DNA of 64,000 nt, from NCBI RefSeq assembly GCF_018413525.1, contig NZ_JAHCDD010000011.1:1-64000 (forward strand), read 5' to 3'. Position 1 is the first letter of the stretch. Every line of letters begins with the position of its first letter. Origin of the DNA: Acidovorax sp. CCYZU-2555. GTDB taxonomy: Bacteria; Pseudomonadota; Gammaproteobacteria; Burkholderiales; Burkholderiaceae_C. The notes under the pieces were generated by a model. The model was not told the DNA's origin. It did not search any database and worked only from the letters and a program-made list of their open reading frames with translations. Below, piece after piece: positions 51,235-59,546 of the stretch. Made by a program: the position numbers and the translations under genes.

Positions 51235-52194
51235 TCAATCCGCCTTCAACCCCGCCGTGGAAATCACCCCCTGCCACTTCTGGCGCTCGGTCTTGCCAAA
51301 GGCCTGCAGCCATTCGGGCGTGCCGCCCGCGGGCTCGAAGCCCAGTTCCAGCAGGCGCTGGCGGGTTTCGGGGCGTGCCAGCGCCTTGTTGAACGCGGCG
51401 TTGAGCGTGTGGATGATCTGCGCCGGCGTGCCCTTGGGGGCGTAGAGCGCATTCCAGGCGATCACGTCGAAGTCGGGGTAGCCCTGCTCGGAGATCGCCG
51501 CCACGCCGGGCACCAGCGCGCTGGGCTGCCTGGACGTCACGGCGATGGCGCGCAGCTTGCCCGACTGCAGGTGCGGGCGCAGGCTGGTGGGCGTGTCGAC
51601 AATGGCCGTGAGCTGGCCGCCGATCAGATCGGTGATCGCAATGCTCGCGCCCTTGTAAGGCACGCCGAACAGCGCAACGGCCGAACGCTCCTTGAGCAGC
51701 TCGACCACAAGGCGCGCGCTGGTGCTGGGCAAGGCGATGTCGGCGCTGCGCGGCGCGGACTTGACCGCGTCGACCAGCTGCCGGGCCGAAGTCAGCGGCG
51801 AAGTGCTCGCCACGGCCAGCACCATGGGAAAGGTGCCGACCATGACCACGGGCTCGAAGTCGCTGCCTGCGTTGAAAGGAATCTTGGTGTACAGAAACTC
51901 GTTGAGCACATGGGTGGCGTTGGTGCCCATGGTCAGCGTATAGCCGTCGGGATGGGCCTTGGCCGTGGCCTCGGTGCCCACGTTGCCGCCAGCGCCGGGG
52001 CGGTTGTCGATGATGATGGGCTGGCCCAGATCGCGTGCGATCTGGTCGGCGAGATAACGCGTGGCGATGTCCGTTCCCTGGCCTGCGGGGTAGGCCACGA
52101 TGATCTTGATGGGTTTGGCCGGATAGGTCTGCGCGTGCAGCGCGCTGCCGGCCAGGCCCATGACGGCGGCCAGGCCCAATGCGATGAGTTTCAT
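51235..52194 (-). CDS. Bug-family TTT substrate-binding receptor
   Basis: The 319-residue protein has a Sec signal (LIALGLAAVMGLAGSALHAQ), KIIVAYPAGQGTDIATRYLADQ, IIDNRPGAGGNVGTEATAK, FGVPYKGASIAITDLIGGQLTAI and GKLRAIAVTSRQPSALV. AYPAGQGTD departs from the usual PFPAGGxTD, which may mark a distinct ligand pocket. It is the fifth such receptor in the window and, like the others, has no TctAB partner here. It lies between a CoA-transferase and a thioesterase. Confidence 0.9.
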   Translation of the reverse strand: MKLIALGLAAVMGLAGSALHAQTYPAKPIKIIVAYPAGQGTDIATRYLADQIARDLGQPIIIDNRPGAGGNVGTEATAKAHPDGYTLTMGTNATHVLNEFLYTKIPFNAGSDFEPVVMVGTFPMVLAVASTSPLTSARQLVDAVKSAPRSADIALPSTSARLVVELLKERSAVALFGVPYKGASIAITDLIGGQLTAIVDTPTSLRPHLQSGKLRAIAVTSRQPSALVPGVAAISEQGYPDFDVIAWNALYAPKGTPAQIIHTLNAAFNKALARPETRQRLLELGFEPAGGTPEWLQAFGKTERQKWQGVISTAGLKAD

Positions 52195-52269
52195 GTCTGT
52201 CTCCTTGTGATGCCAACGGTTTTTTCCTGCGCGGGGCCAGGCCCCGTGCAGCGGCTTTTCTTCTGTGGA

Positions 52270-53511
52270 TCAGTGTTGGGTGATGGCATGGCCCTCCTGC
52301 ATTTTGCGGGCCGACGCCTGCGCTGGCGCCTGTGCCAAACCCGCAGTGACCTGCCCTTGCGCTTGCGCCTGTGCCTGCCAGCTGCGCGCCAGGATCGCCG
52401 CGCGGTCCTGGTCCAGCCGCGGCGGCGCCGCGCCCGGCACCGCGGGCGTGCCCATGAGCCGCACCGGTGAACGTATGCCCGTGTAGTCGCCGCGCCGCAC
52501 CAGCATCTGCCGGTGCTGGGTATGCGGATGATCGAGCGCGGCGGCCACGCTGTTGACGGCCGAGGCCGGCACGCCGACGGCCATCAGCGCATCGGCCCAG
52601 ACCTGCGCCGGCTGCGTGGCGATCGCCGCCTCGATGGCCGCGTACAGCGCGTCGCGCTGGCCCAGGCGCTGGGCGTTGTTGGCGAAGCGCGGGTCGGCGG
52701 CCAGCGCGGGCGCGCCTATCGCTGCGCAGAAGCGCCCGAATTGCGCGTCGTTGAGAATGCCGATGAACAGCTCGCCGTCGGCCGCGCGGAACTTGTCGTA
52801 GGGCACGATGTTCGGGTGGGCGCTGCCCAAGGGCGCGGGCACTTCGCCCGAACAAAGCCAGTTCGCGCCATGCGGCAGCAGCAGGCTGATCGCGGTGTCG
52901 TAGAGTGTGGCCTCGACGCGCTGGCCCAGGCCGTCACGCTCGCGCGCCTGCAGCGCCATCAGAATGCCGGTCAGCGCGACATAGCCCGTGAGGTGGTCGA
53001 CCACGGGAATGCCGACCTTGGTCGCGCCGCTGTCGGCGCTGCCGTTGATGCTCATGATGCCGCAGGCCGCCTGCAGCACGGCGTCGTAGCCCGGCAGTCC
53101 GCCCAGCGGCCCGTCGGCGCCGAAGCCGCTGATGCTGCACAGCACCAGCCGTGGGTAGCGCGCGGCCAGAACGTCTTCGTAGCCCAGGCCCCAGCGCTCC
53201 AGCGTGCCGGGAACGAAGTTCTCGACCAGCACATCGGCGCCGGCCAGCAAGCCATGCAGCACCTGCTGGCCGTCGGGCGTCGACAGATCGAGGCTGATCG
53301 ACTGCTTGCCGCGGTTGAGCGCGGAAAAATATGCGGCCTGCTGGCTGGCCGTGTACGGCGGCCCCAACCGGCGCGTCTCGTCGCCCGCGGGCGGCTCGAC
53401 CTTGGTCACTTCGGCCCCATGGTCGGCGAGGATTTGCGTGCACAGGGGCCCGGCCAGGACCCGGGTCAGGTCTACGACCTTCAGCCCCTGCAAGGCGCCT
53501 GCGCGGCTCAT
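52270..53511 (-). CDS. CaiB/BaiF (family III) acyl-CoA transferase
   Basis: The 413-residue protein opens GLKVVDLTRVLAGPLCTQILADHGAEVTKVEPP, then ALNRGKQSISLDLSTPDGQQ and VVDHLTGYVALTGILMALQ with the expected catalytic aspartate. A 40-residue Ala/Gln-rich C-terminal tail (QAQAQAQGQVTAGLAQAPAQ) is unusual and likely disordered. It is three bases after the MaoC-type dehydratase. An itaconate-, mesaconate- or benzylsuccinate-like transfer is possible from the CoA-transferase plus MaoC pairing, but this is inference. Confidence 0.88.
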   Translation of the reverse strand: MSRAGALQGLKVVDLTRVLAGPLCTQILADHGAEVTKVEPPAGDETRRLGPPYTASQQAAYFSALNRGKQSISLDLSTPDGQQVLHGLLAGADVLVENFVPGTLERWGLGYEDVLAARYPRLVLCSISGFGADGPLGGLPGYDAVLQAACGIMSINGSADSGATKVGIPVVDHLTGYVALTGILMALQARERDGLGQRVEATLYDTAISLLLPHGANWLCSGEVPAPLGSAHPNIVPYDKFRAADGELFIGILNDAQFGRFCAAIGAPALAADPRFANNAQRLGQRDALYAAIEAAIATQPAQVWADALMAVGVPASAVNSVAAALDHPHTQHRQMLVRRGDYTGIRSPVRLMGTPAVPGAAPPRLDQDRAAILARSWQAQAQAQGQVTAGLAQAPAQASARKMQEGHAITQH

Positions 53512-53514
53512 GGC

Positions 53515-54657
53515 TCAGGCTCCGCGGCTGGGCAGGACCACGACACCGCTACCGACCACGGACAACTCGTTGTCCTGGTTGTGCGCGATCTGCTCGATCT
53601 CGACCATGTGCTGGCCGTTCTCGACGAACTTGCGCACCACCTTGCCCGTGATGAACACCATGTCGCCTTCGGGATTGTGGCGGCGGATCTTGCAGCTGGC
53701 CTTGTGCAGGAAGCCGGTGTCGCCCATCCAGTTGGTCAGGTGGTGGGTCAGCCACGAAGTACGCTCAGGACCGTAGTCATAGGCACCGGGCGCGCCGACT
53801 TCGAGCGCGAAGTCTTCTTCCCAATGCACACGCTCTGGAACATCGGGAATGCCGAAACGGTTCTTGATGCCCACGCCCGGATGCGCATCGATGAGCTTCC
53901 AGGCCAGCTTGTTGGCGCGGATGTAGAGGCCGCCCCAGCCCTGGGCATAGGCGATGAAGCCGGTCACGGTCATCGGACCCTTGAACATCGTCGGCAGCGC
54001 CTCGCCTTCCTTCACATCTTCCCAGTAGCGCGGCACGGCGCCGCGCACTTCTTCCTTGCGGTAGAGGTCGAAGGCCGCGGCCAGTTCCTCGTCGGTATAG
54101 CTGCGTTGGCCGCGTTCGCGCGCCGCATCGTACTTGGTGCCGACTTCACGCGCATGGTCGCGCTCGGTGCGAAAGCACCAGCTGTCGGCCTCGGCCACCT
54201 TGTCGCCGTTCTGATTGAAAAAGTCGACGTGGTAGATCTGCTGCACCGCCCGGCCCGCGAAACGCGTCTGGTGCTCGACCAGGTCCTTGAGATAGGCCTC
54301 GGTGTGGATTTCATCGTTGCGGTGCACGGGCTTGTGCCAGGTCCAGTCGGCGCCCGACCACATCGCGTGCACGCCCGGCAGTCCGCCGACATAGCCCGAG
54401 ACGATGCGGCTGGTGGAGAACAGGAAACTGGGCAGTGCCACGATGCCGCCGTAGTGCGACTTGGCCGCGTAGTCGGGATCGCACCACAGCGGGTTGTCGT
54501 CGCCAATGCCATGGGCGTAATGGCGGATGTTGTCGCGCGTGGCCTCATGGCACCACGGCTCGACGGTGTGACCGATCTTGACGCCTATGCGCTGGCGCAA
54601 TTCGTCGAGTCCGCTTTCGGTGATCTTGGGGAAATTGCGCTGGGCTTTCATGTCCAT
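53515..54657 (-). CDS. MaoC-family / FAS1-like acyl dehydratase
   Basis: The 380-residue protein has two hotdog halves. The first (about residues 1-170) contains RDNIRHYAHGIGDDNPLWCDPDYAAKS, the (R)-specific hydratase motif with Asp and His, and the second (about 200-370) begins with VKEGEALPTMFKGPMTVTGFIAYAQG. It probably hydrates an enoyl-CoA to the 3-hydroxyacyl-CoA, or a mesaconyl-type thioester. ATG at 54657 follows AGGAG. Open codons further upstream come from the REP array. It lies 52 bp after the ligase gene. Confidence 0.85.
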   Translation of the reverse strand: MDMKAQRNFPKITESGLDELRQRIGVKIGHTVEPWCHEATRDNIRHYAHGIGDDNPLWCDPDYAAKSHYGGIVALPSFLFSTSRIVSGYVGGLPGVHAMWSGADWTWHKPVHRNDEIHTEAYLKDLVEHQTRFAGRAVQQIYHVDFFNQNGDKVAEADSWCFRTERDHAREVGTKYDAARERGQRSYTDEELAAAFDLYRKEEVRGAVPRYWEDVKEGEALPTMFKGPMTVTGFIAYAQGWGGLYIRANKLAWKLIDAHPGVGIKNRFGIPDVPERVHWEEDFALEVGAPGAYDYGPERTSWLTHHLTNWMGDTGFLHKASCKIRRHNPEGDMVFITGKVVRKFVENGQHMVEIEQIAHNQDNELSVVGSGVVVLPSRGA

Positions 54658-54709
54658 GGTGACGACTCCTGGTTGAGAAACGGGAAAGGGAAAACGGGGG
54701 TGGGCGGGG

Positions 54710-56485
54710 TCAGCGGCCTGGGGTGCATTGCCCTTCGACAAGCTCAGGGCGAACGGGGGGCCCTTCGACAAGCTCAGGGCGAACGGAGGGCCCTTCGACA
54801 AGCTCAGGGCGAACGGGGGGCGGCTCAGAGTGAACGGGGGGCGGCTCGGGGCGAACGGACGAGAGCCCGGGCGCCGAACCGTTCGTCCTGAGCCTGTCGA
54901 AGGATGAACGGCCTTGCCCTCCAGCCAGTGCCAGCTCGCGCTCGCGCAGCACCTTGCGATGCACCTTGCCGGCCGGCGTCTTGGGCAGCTCGTCGACCAG
55001 GGCCACATGGCGCGGGTACTCGTGCTGGCTCAGCTTGGTCTTGACCAGCTCCTGGATTTCGCGCGTGAAGGCATCGATGTCGCACGCCGGGCGCGTGCTG
55101 ACGATGAAGGCCTTGACGACCTGGCCGCGCAGCGCGTCGGGCACGCCTATGACCGCGGCTTCGAGCGCGTCGGGGTGCATCAGGATCACGTTCTCGATCT
55201 CGACGGCGCTCATGGTCCAGCCCGCCGAGATGATCACGTCGTCGGCGCGGCCGCCGTGATAGAAGTAGCCGTCGGCGTCGATGCGGCCCAGGTCCTTGGT
55301 GGGAATCCACTCGCCGCGGCGCAGCACCATCAGCTGGCCCGTGACACCGGGCGCGCAGGGCTTGCCGTCGTCGCCCTGCACCTGCACTTCGGTGCCGGGC
55401 ACGGCCTTGCCCAGCGCGCCTTTCTTGACGGGAAAGTCGGGCGCACCCGGGTAGCTGGCCAGCACCACGCCGATCTCGGTCGTGCCGTACATGCTGCAGA
55501 CTTCGAGGCCGAACGTGGCGCGCACGAAGTCTGCGGTGTCGTCATCGATGGGCTCGCCCGTGAACGACAGCTTCTCGAGCGCGAAGCGGTAGTCGCCGGC
55601 CTTGCCGCAGTTCTTCATCATGCGGTAGTGCGTGGCCGCGGCCGACATGTTGGTGAAGCCGTGTTCGGCCAGGCCCTGCAGCAGGCGCTCGGCGTTGAAG
55701 CGCCCGCTGTATGCGCCCACCGTGAGGCCCAGCGCCAGCGGTGCGAGCGTGCCATGCCACAGCCCATGGCCCCAGGCCGGCGACGACGGGCAGAAGTAGC
55801 GCTCGCCGGGGCGAATGCCCGTGCCGTAGAGCGCCGCGACCATCAGCGTGACCAGCGCCTTGTGCGAATGCTTGACGGCTTCGGGCAGTTCGCGCGTCGT
55901 GCCCGAGGTGTACTGGAACACCGCCAGGTCCGATGCCTTGGATTGGGTCTGATAAGCCGCGGGGAACTGTGCAAGCGTTTCGGCGAAAGCGGCATCGAAC
56001 ACCTGCACCGGCGGGTGGCCGGGAAAGCGCGCGGCGTCTTCCTTTTCGGCGTTGGTGATCAGCAGCGCGGGCTGGCAGTCCTGCACGCGCAGCCGAATGC
56101 CGTCGGGGCCGAACAGCGTGAACAGCGGCACGGCGATCGCGCCGCGCTTGATCACGCCGAACATCGCGGTATAGAAAGCGCGCGAGGGCTCGAGCATGAT
56201 CGCCACCCGGTCGCCGGCCTGCACGCCCCGGGCTTCCAGCCAGTGTGCGAGGCGCGATGAATCTTCCGACAGCTGGGCAAAGCCTATGCGCTCTTCGCCG
56301 CCCGCGGCCTGGACCACGATCAACGCGTCGCGGCCCGAAGCCGCATGGCGGTCCACGCACTCGTGGGCGATGTTCAGCGACTCGCGGTTTCCGTCGAACA
56401 GATCCCAGAGCCGTTCGGGGGAAAACTGCAGCTGCGCATCGGCGTAGCTCTGGTAGTCGGTCAGTGATTTCATGGCGGCATCCAA
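54710..56485 (-). CDS. Acyl-CoA ligase (AMP-forming) with REP-derived C-terminal tail
   Basis: The 591-residue protein has ANL-superfamily motifs: DLAVFQYTSGTTRELPEAVKHSHKALV (phosphate loop; RELPEA replaces the usual GxPKG), EVCSMYGTTEIGVVLASYPG, KDLGRIDADGYFYHGGRADDVIISAGWTMSAVEIENVI, and the catalytic lysine in PKTPAGKVHRKVLRE. The core ends near residue 524. The remaining ~67 residues are translated REP DNA, including FDRLRTNG and three PELVEG decapeptides, and end in QCTPGR. It activates an organic acid to its CoA ester and heads the operon. Confidence 0.9.
   Translation of the reverse strand: MDAAMKSLTDYQSYADAQLQFSPERLWDLFDGNRESLNIAHECVDRHAASGRDALIVVQAAGGEERIGFAQLSEDSSRLAHWLEARGVQAGDRVAIMLEPSRAFYTAMFGVIKRGAIAVPLFTLFGPDGIRLRVQDCQPALLITNAEKEDAARFPGHPPVQVFDAAFAETLAQFPAAYQTQSKASDLAVFQYTSGTTRELPEAVKHSHKALVTLMVAALYGTGIRPGERYFCPSSPAWGHGLWHGTLAPLALGLTVGAYSGRFNAERLLQGLAEHGFTNMSAAATHYRMMKNCGKAGDYRFALEKLSFTGEPIDDDTADFVRATFGLEVCSMYGTTEIGVVLASYPGAPDFPVKKGALGKAVPGTEVQVQGDDGKPCAPGVTGQLMVLRRGEWIPTKDLGRIDADGYFYHGGRADDVIISAGWTMSAVEIENVILMHPDALEAAVIGVPDALRGQVVKAFIVSTRPACDIDAFTREIQELVKTKLSQHEYPRHVALVDELPKTPAGKVHRKVLRERELALAGGQGRSSFDRLRTNGSAPGLSSVRPEPPPVHSEPPPVRPELVEGPSVRPELVEGPPVRPELVEGQCTPGR
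54731..54912. repeat. REP array, copy e, inside the ligase 3' end
   Basis: Three tandem 30-bp units (54731-54760, 54761-54790, 54791-54820) each read CCCTTCGACAAGCTCAGGGC then GAACGG and GGG/AGGG. Two degenerate units of about 21 bp follow (CGGCTCAGAGTGAACGG, CGGCTCGGGGCGAACGG), then a REP module CCGTTCGTCCTGAGCCTG...GGATGAACGG at 54879-54910. Each 30-bp unit keeps the ligase reading frame. No spacers are present, so it is not CRISPR. Confidence 0.9.
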
Positions 56486-56980
56486 CGTCAGTGAGGGGTT
56501 GAATGCAGTTTTCTCCCGAGCGCCACTTTTGTCAAATACGACTTCTATTTGTCTATATACAAATCTTCGCTACGCGAAACTTCGCTATGGGATGACTCAA
56601 TGGATGCAAAAAGGCGCAAAGGAACAGCTTTTACGGCAGATTTTTCGCCCGCGAAATGCAGTGAAATCGGCACGCCAGCTTCAGGCTGCGCTCACATTTC
56701 TTCCAGCGTTTCAGCACGCTGAAAATCGCAGCGATCGCATGGATGCAGGCGTTCGGCGCACGCGCAAAATCGCGCAAAAGCCGGCGTGAAGCCGGGCACG
56801 CAGGGCATGCGATCAAGGGTATGTCCTAGGAATTGCGTGCCGCGGCGCCGGCAGTCCCGGCAAGCGCCCATGTCAACACAAGCCTTACTCCCACAGCACC
56901 CGGCAAATTCATCCTTTACGGTAGGAGGTGCTGGTGTGCCCACACGCCAGATATCCCATTCCAATCCCACGAGGTGTGCA
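56486..56980. other. 495-bp intergenic region with palindrome, no gene recognised
   Basis: An inverted repeat ATTTGTCTATATACAAAT (56547-56564) lies 62 bp upstream of the ligase start, in a local AT-rich patch; ATTTGT/ACAAAT halves flank CTATAT. It could be a GntR- or IclR-type operator over the ligase promoter. A TTCGCTACGCGAAACTTCGC direct/inverted repeat follows. The rest, up to the ferritin-like gene, shows no convincing coding frame or RNA gene. TAGGAGGTG at 56933-56941 is a strong ribosome-site look-alike with no long frame attached. Confidence 0.45.
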
Positions 56981-57526
56981 ATGAACAATAACGAGCAACA
57001 ACCACGTCAGCTGACACTCGACAATGAACGACTCGAAGCGGCAAAGCAGAGCCTGGACCAGGGGGCGGTGACGCCCGAAGCCGAGCAATGGCGCGAAGCC
57101 ATCATCGCGCTGCTCAATGATTCGCTGGCCACCGAAATCGTCTGCGTGCTGCGCTACAAGCGCCACCATTTCACGGCCACGGGGCTCGAGTCGCCGGCGA
57201 TCGCCGACGAGTTCCTGGTACACGCCAACGAGGAACAGGCGCATGCCGACAAGATCGCCAAGCGCATCGTGCAGTTGGGCGGCAAGCCCGATCTGAACCC
57301 CGACACGCTGACCAGCCGCAGTCACGCCGACTACGACGAGCAGGAAGACCTGCACGCCATGATTCGCGCGAATCTGATTGCCGAGCGCGTGGCGATCGAG
57401 GCCTATACGCAGATGATCGAGCTGATCGGCGACAAGGACCACACCACGCGCCGGCTGATCGAGCAGATCCTGGAGCAGGAACAGGAACATGCCGACGAAC
57501 TGTCGGATTGGATGAAGCGCGCCTGA
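56981..57526 (+). CDS. Ferritin-like diiron protein (bacterioferritin-related)
   Basis: The 181-residue four-helix protein has the diiron ligands in order: Glu52 in LATEIVCVLRYKRHHF, E-x-x-H in HANEEQAHADKIAKR, Glu in LIAERVAIEAY and a second E-x-x-H in LEQEQEHADEL. It probably stores or oxidises iron, or protects DNA from peroxide. GAGGTG lies shortly before ATG 56981. It is convergent with the ots operon and separated from it by a GC-rich hairpin. Its link to the trehalose operon may be shared stress induction, which is inference. Confidence 0.85.
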   Translation: MNNNEQQPRQLTLDNERLEAAKQSLDQGAVTPEAEQWREAIIALLNDSLATEIVCVLRYKRHHFTATGLESPAIADEFLVHANEEQAHADKIAKRIVQLGGKPDLNPDTLTSRSHADYDEQEDLHAMIRANLIAERVAIEAYTQMIELIGDKDHTTRRLIEQILEQEQEHADELSDWMKRA

Positions 57527-57536
57527 CGCGCGGCTT

Positions 57537-57569
57537 GCCGCGCAGGGTTGGCCATCGGCCCTGCGCGGC
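57537..57569. terminator. GC-rich hairpin between convergent genes
   Basis: An 11-bp perfect stem GCCGCGCAGGG / CCCTGCGCGGC with an 11-base loop lies 11 bp after the ferritin-like stop and 16 bp after the otsB stop on the other strand. It lacks a clear U run, so it may be a bidirectional weak terminator or RNA stabiliser. Confidence 0.6.
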
Positions 57570-57584
57570 GGCTCCCGCAGACCC

Positions 57585-58295
57585 TCAAAGCTTGCGGATA
57601 CGCACCTGTTGGCGCAGCCATTCGAGCACATTCGCCGGCTGCTCGAACATCCCGTCGGCATGGGCCTGCACCCTGGAGCCGACCGCGAATGCCAGCCCGC
57701 CCAGCGCGCGCGCGGCCTGCATCGCGCTGATATCGCTCAAGTCATCGCCGATGAACACCGGCATCCTGCCCATGAACGGCGCCTGCAGCATCAAATGCCG
57801 CAAGGCCGCGCCTTTGTGCGCATCGGCGGGCACCAGTTCCAGTACTTTCTTGCCTTCGCAAAGACGGTGCGTGACCAGCGCCGCCGCCATCTGCGCGGCC
57901 AGCGTGCGCACCATGGCCTCGGCCGCAGGTGCCTGGCGCCAATGCAGCGCCAGACCACAAGGCTTTTCCTCGACCAGTGCACCAGGCCAAGGCTGCAATG
58001 CATCGCGGCAACGCTGCGCGAGCTGGACCAGGCGCGCATCGGTGGGCGCACACTCCATCAGCTCGGCGCCATGGCTGCCGACCAGCAGGACGCCGGCCCC
58101 GCCCAACAACTGCGACAGATCGCCATACGCGCGCCCGCTGATGCAGGCCAATGCGCCCTGCAGTCGCGGTGACAGCGCGGCCAGTGTGTCGAGCAGCAAA
58201 GGGCTGACCTGCACCGCCGCGGGCGTGGGCGCGATATCGATCAGCGTGCCGTCGAGATCGACAAACAGCGCGATGGCTTCAGCCAAGGCCCGCAC
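57585..58295 (-). CDS. otsB: Trehalose-6-phosphate phosphatase
   Basis: The 236-residue HAD-fold enzyme has FVDLDGTLIDIAPTP with the nucleophile aspartate, ALACISGRAYGDLSQLL, VLLVGSHGAELME, VLELVPADAHKGAALRHL with the lysine, and GDDLSDISAMQAA (family usually GDDxTDExxF, so the second half of the motif is altered). It removes phosphate from trehalose-6-phosphate made by OtsA. The start is GTG at 58295, overlapping the glycosyltransferase gene by 17 bases. It is last in the six-gene operon. Confidence 0.9.
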   Translation of the reverse strand: MRALAEAIALFVDLDGTLIDIAPTPAAVQVSPLLLDTLAALSPRLQGALACISGRAYGDLSQLLGGAGVLLVGSHGAELMECAPTDARLVQLAQRCRDALQPWPGALVEEKPCGLALHWRQAPAAEAMVRTLAAQMAAALVTHRLCEGKKVLELVPADAHKGAALRHLMLQAPFMGRMPVFIGDDLSDISAMQAARALGGLAFAVGSRVQAHADGMFEQPANVLEWLRQQVRIRKL

Positions 58296-58962
58296 CCGCG
58301 CCCGGCTGGGCCACGCTGCGCTCCAGCGTCAGCAGGAAGTCGCCGAAGCCTTCGCGCGCGCGCGGATCGCGGCGCGCGCTGGTCACCACGCAGGGCGCGA
58401 TGCGCCGCGCAATGCGCAGGCCCGCCTGCTCGCAGCGGCGCACCAGGCCCACATCTTCATGCGCCGTGGCCGGCAGAAACCCGCCGGCCTGCAGATACGC
58501 CTGGCGTGACAAGCCCAGGTTCGCACCGTGCACATGCGGATGGCCGTCGCGCGGCACCGTGGCGTGGAAGGCGCGCACCACCTCGGGCGCGTAGTCGCCC
58601 CAGTCGTCGACGCGCACAATGCCGCAGAACACATCGGCGCCGCAATGCCATTGCCCATGCAGCCAATCTTCGGGCACCTGGGTGTCGGCATCGGTGCAGG
58701 CCAGCCAATCGGCGCCCAGCTCCAGCCCGCGCTGCGCACCTGCGCTGCGTGCCTGACCGACGTTGCGCGCGTCGATTTCGATGACGTGGTCCGCATGTGC
58801 GTGCGCGATGCGCGCGGAGCCATCGTCACAGGCATCGAGCACCACCACCAGCGTGGCGCTAACAGCATGCGTCGCAAGATGCCGCATGCTGGCGCGCACC
58901 GACTGCAGACAGGCCAGCAGGCGCTGCTCTTCGTTGTGCGCGGGAATGACGATGGCGATCAC
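58279..58962 (-). CDS. Family 2 glycosyltransferase in ots cluster
   Basis: The 227-residue soluble GT2 has IAIVIPAHNEEQRLLACLQSV, VVVLDACDDGSARIA, the DxD-like metal site in WLACTDADTQVPEDW, GANLGLSRQAYLQAGGF and the general-base region ATAHEDVGLVRRCEQAG. It has no membrane segments, so it would act in the cytoplasm on a soluble or membrane-surface acceptor. It overlaps the NodS-like gene by four bases. The donor sugar cannot be determined; the ots context makes a UDP-glucose-type donor plausible. Confidence 0.85.
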   Translation of the reverse strand: MIAIVIPAHNEEQRLLACLQSVRASMRHLATHAVSATLVVVLDACDDGSARIAHAHADHVIEIDARNVGQARSAGAQRGLELGADWLACTDADTQVPEDWLHGQWHCGADVFCGIVRVDDWGDYAPEVVRAFHATVPRDGHPHVHGANLGLSRQAYLQAGGFLPATAHEDVGLVRRCEQAGLRIARRIAPCVVTSARRDPRAREGFGDFLLTLERSVAQPGAGAGLG

Positions 58963-59546
58963 AGCAGTCCCTCCTTGCGCGCCACGCTGGTGCGGCTGGC
59001 GCTCAACACGTCGATCAACAGATCGTCATCCTGGTAGCCGGCCTGGCCGTGAAAGCCGGTCACTTCGCTGATCAGCACATGCGCGGTTTCGGCGGGCGTG
59101 ATCACCTGCGCGAACGCATGGCGCCAGTGCGCGAGCAGCAGCACGCATTCGGCCGACGCCTGGATACGGATGTTGCGCGCGAGCTGGCTGATCTGTGCCT
59201 CGTTCAGGTAGTAGGCGACATCGCACAGCAGGATGTGATCGAAGCTTTGCGCGGGCCAGTGCTGGGTGATGTCGGCGTGCACGATCTCGACATTTTCCCG
59301 GCCCTGCAGCCGATGGCGCGCGAGTTCTATCGCCTTGGCCGACACATCGACGGCCAGCACGTGGGTGGCGCGCGCCGCGAGCAGCTGCGTGATCATGCCG
59401 GTGGAGCAGCCGATTTCCAGCACCCGGCCGAGCTTTTCATGCGGCAGCAGCGCGGCGATCAGCGCCCGCCGGCGTTTTTCATACCAGTGCGTCGCGTAGC
59501 CCCAGGGGTCGGGCTCCTCATGGGGGGCGTCAAAATCAATGGCCAT
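58959..59546 (-). CDS. SAM-dependent methyltransferase (NodS-like)
   Basis: The 195-residue class I methyltransferase has the AdoMet loop LGRVLEIGCSTGMITQLLAARATHVLAVDVS, ENVEIVHADITQHWPAQSFDHILLCDVAYYL and EISQLARNIRIQ-type helices matching the NodS family, which N-methylates glucosamine residues of Nod factors. The ATG at 59546 overlaps the PIG-L stop by 11 bases; upstream open codons lie in the PIG-L gene. With a deacetylase beside it, N-methylation of a freed amino sugar is a reasonable hypothesis. Confidence 0.85.
   Translation of the reverse strand: MAIDFDAPHEEPDPWGYATHWYEKRRRALIAALLPHEKLGRVLEIGCSTGMITQLLAARATHVLAVDVSAKAIELARHRLQGRENVEIVHADITQHWPAQSFDHILLCDVAYYLNEAQISQLARNIRIQASAECVLLLAHWRHAFAQVITPAETAHVLISEVTGFHGQAGYQDDDLLIDVLSASRTSVARKEGLL

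Noticed and set aside
54731-54820. Tandem 30-bp units that could suggest a CRISPR array
   Set aside because: The units are directly adjacent with no spacers, match REP elements elsewhere in the window, and lie inside a coding frame. No cas genes are nearby.
56928-56941. A possible third CTACCGNNCGGTAG TetR site before the ferritin-like gene
   Set aside because: Only the right half (CGGTAG) matches; the left half does not form an inverted repeat.
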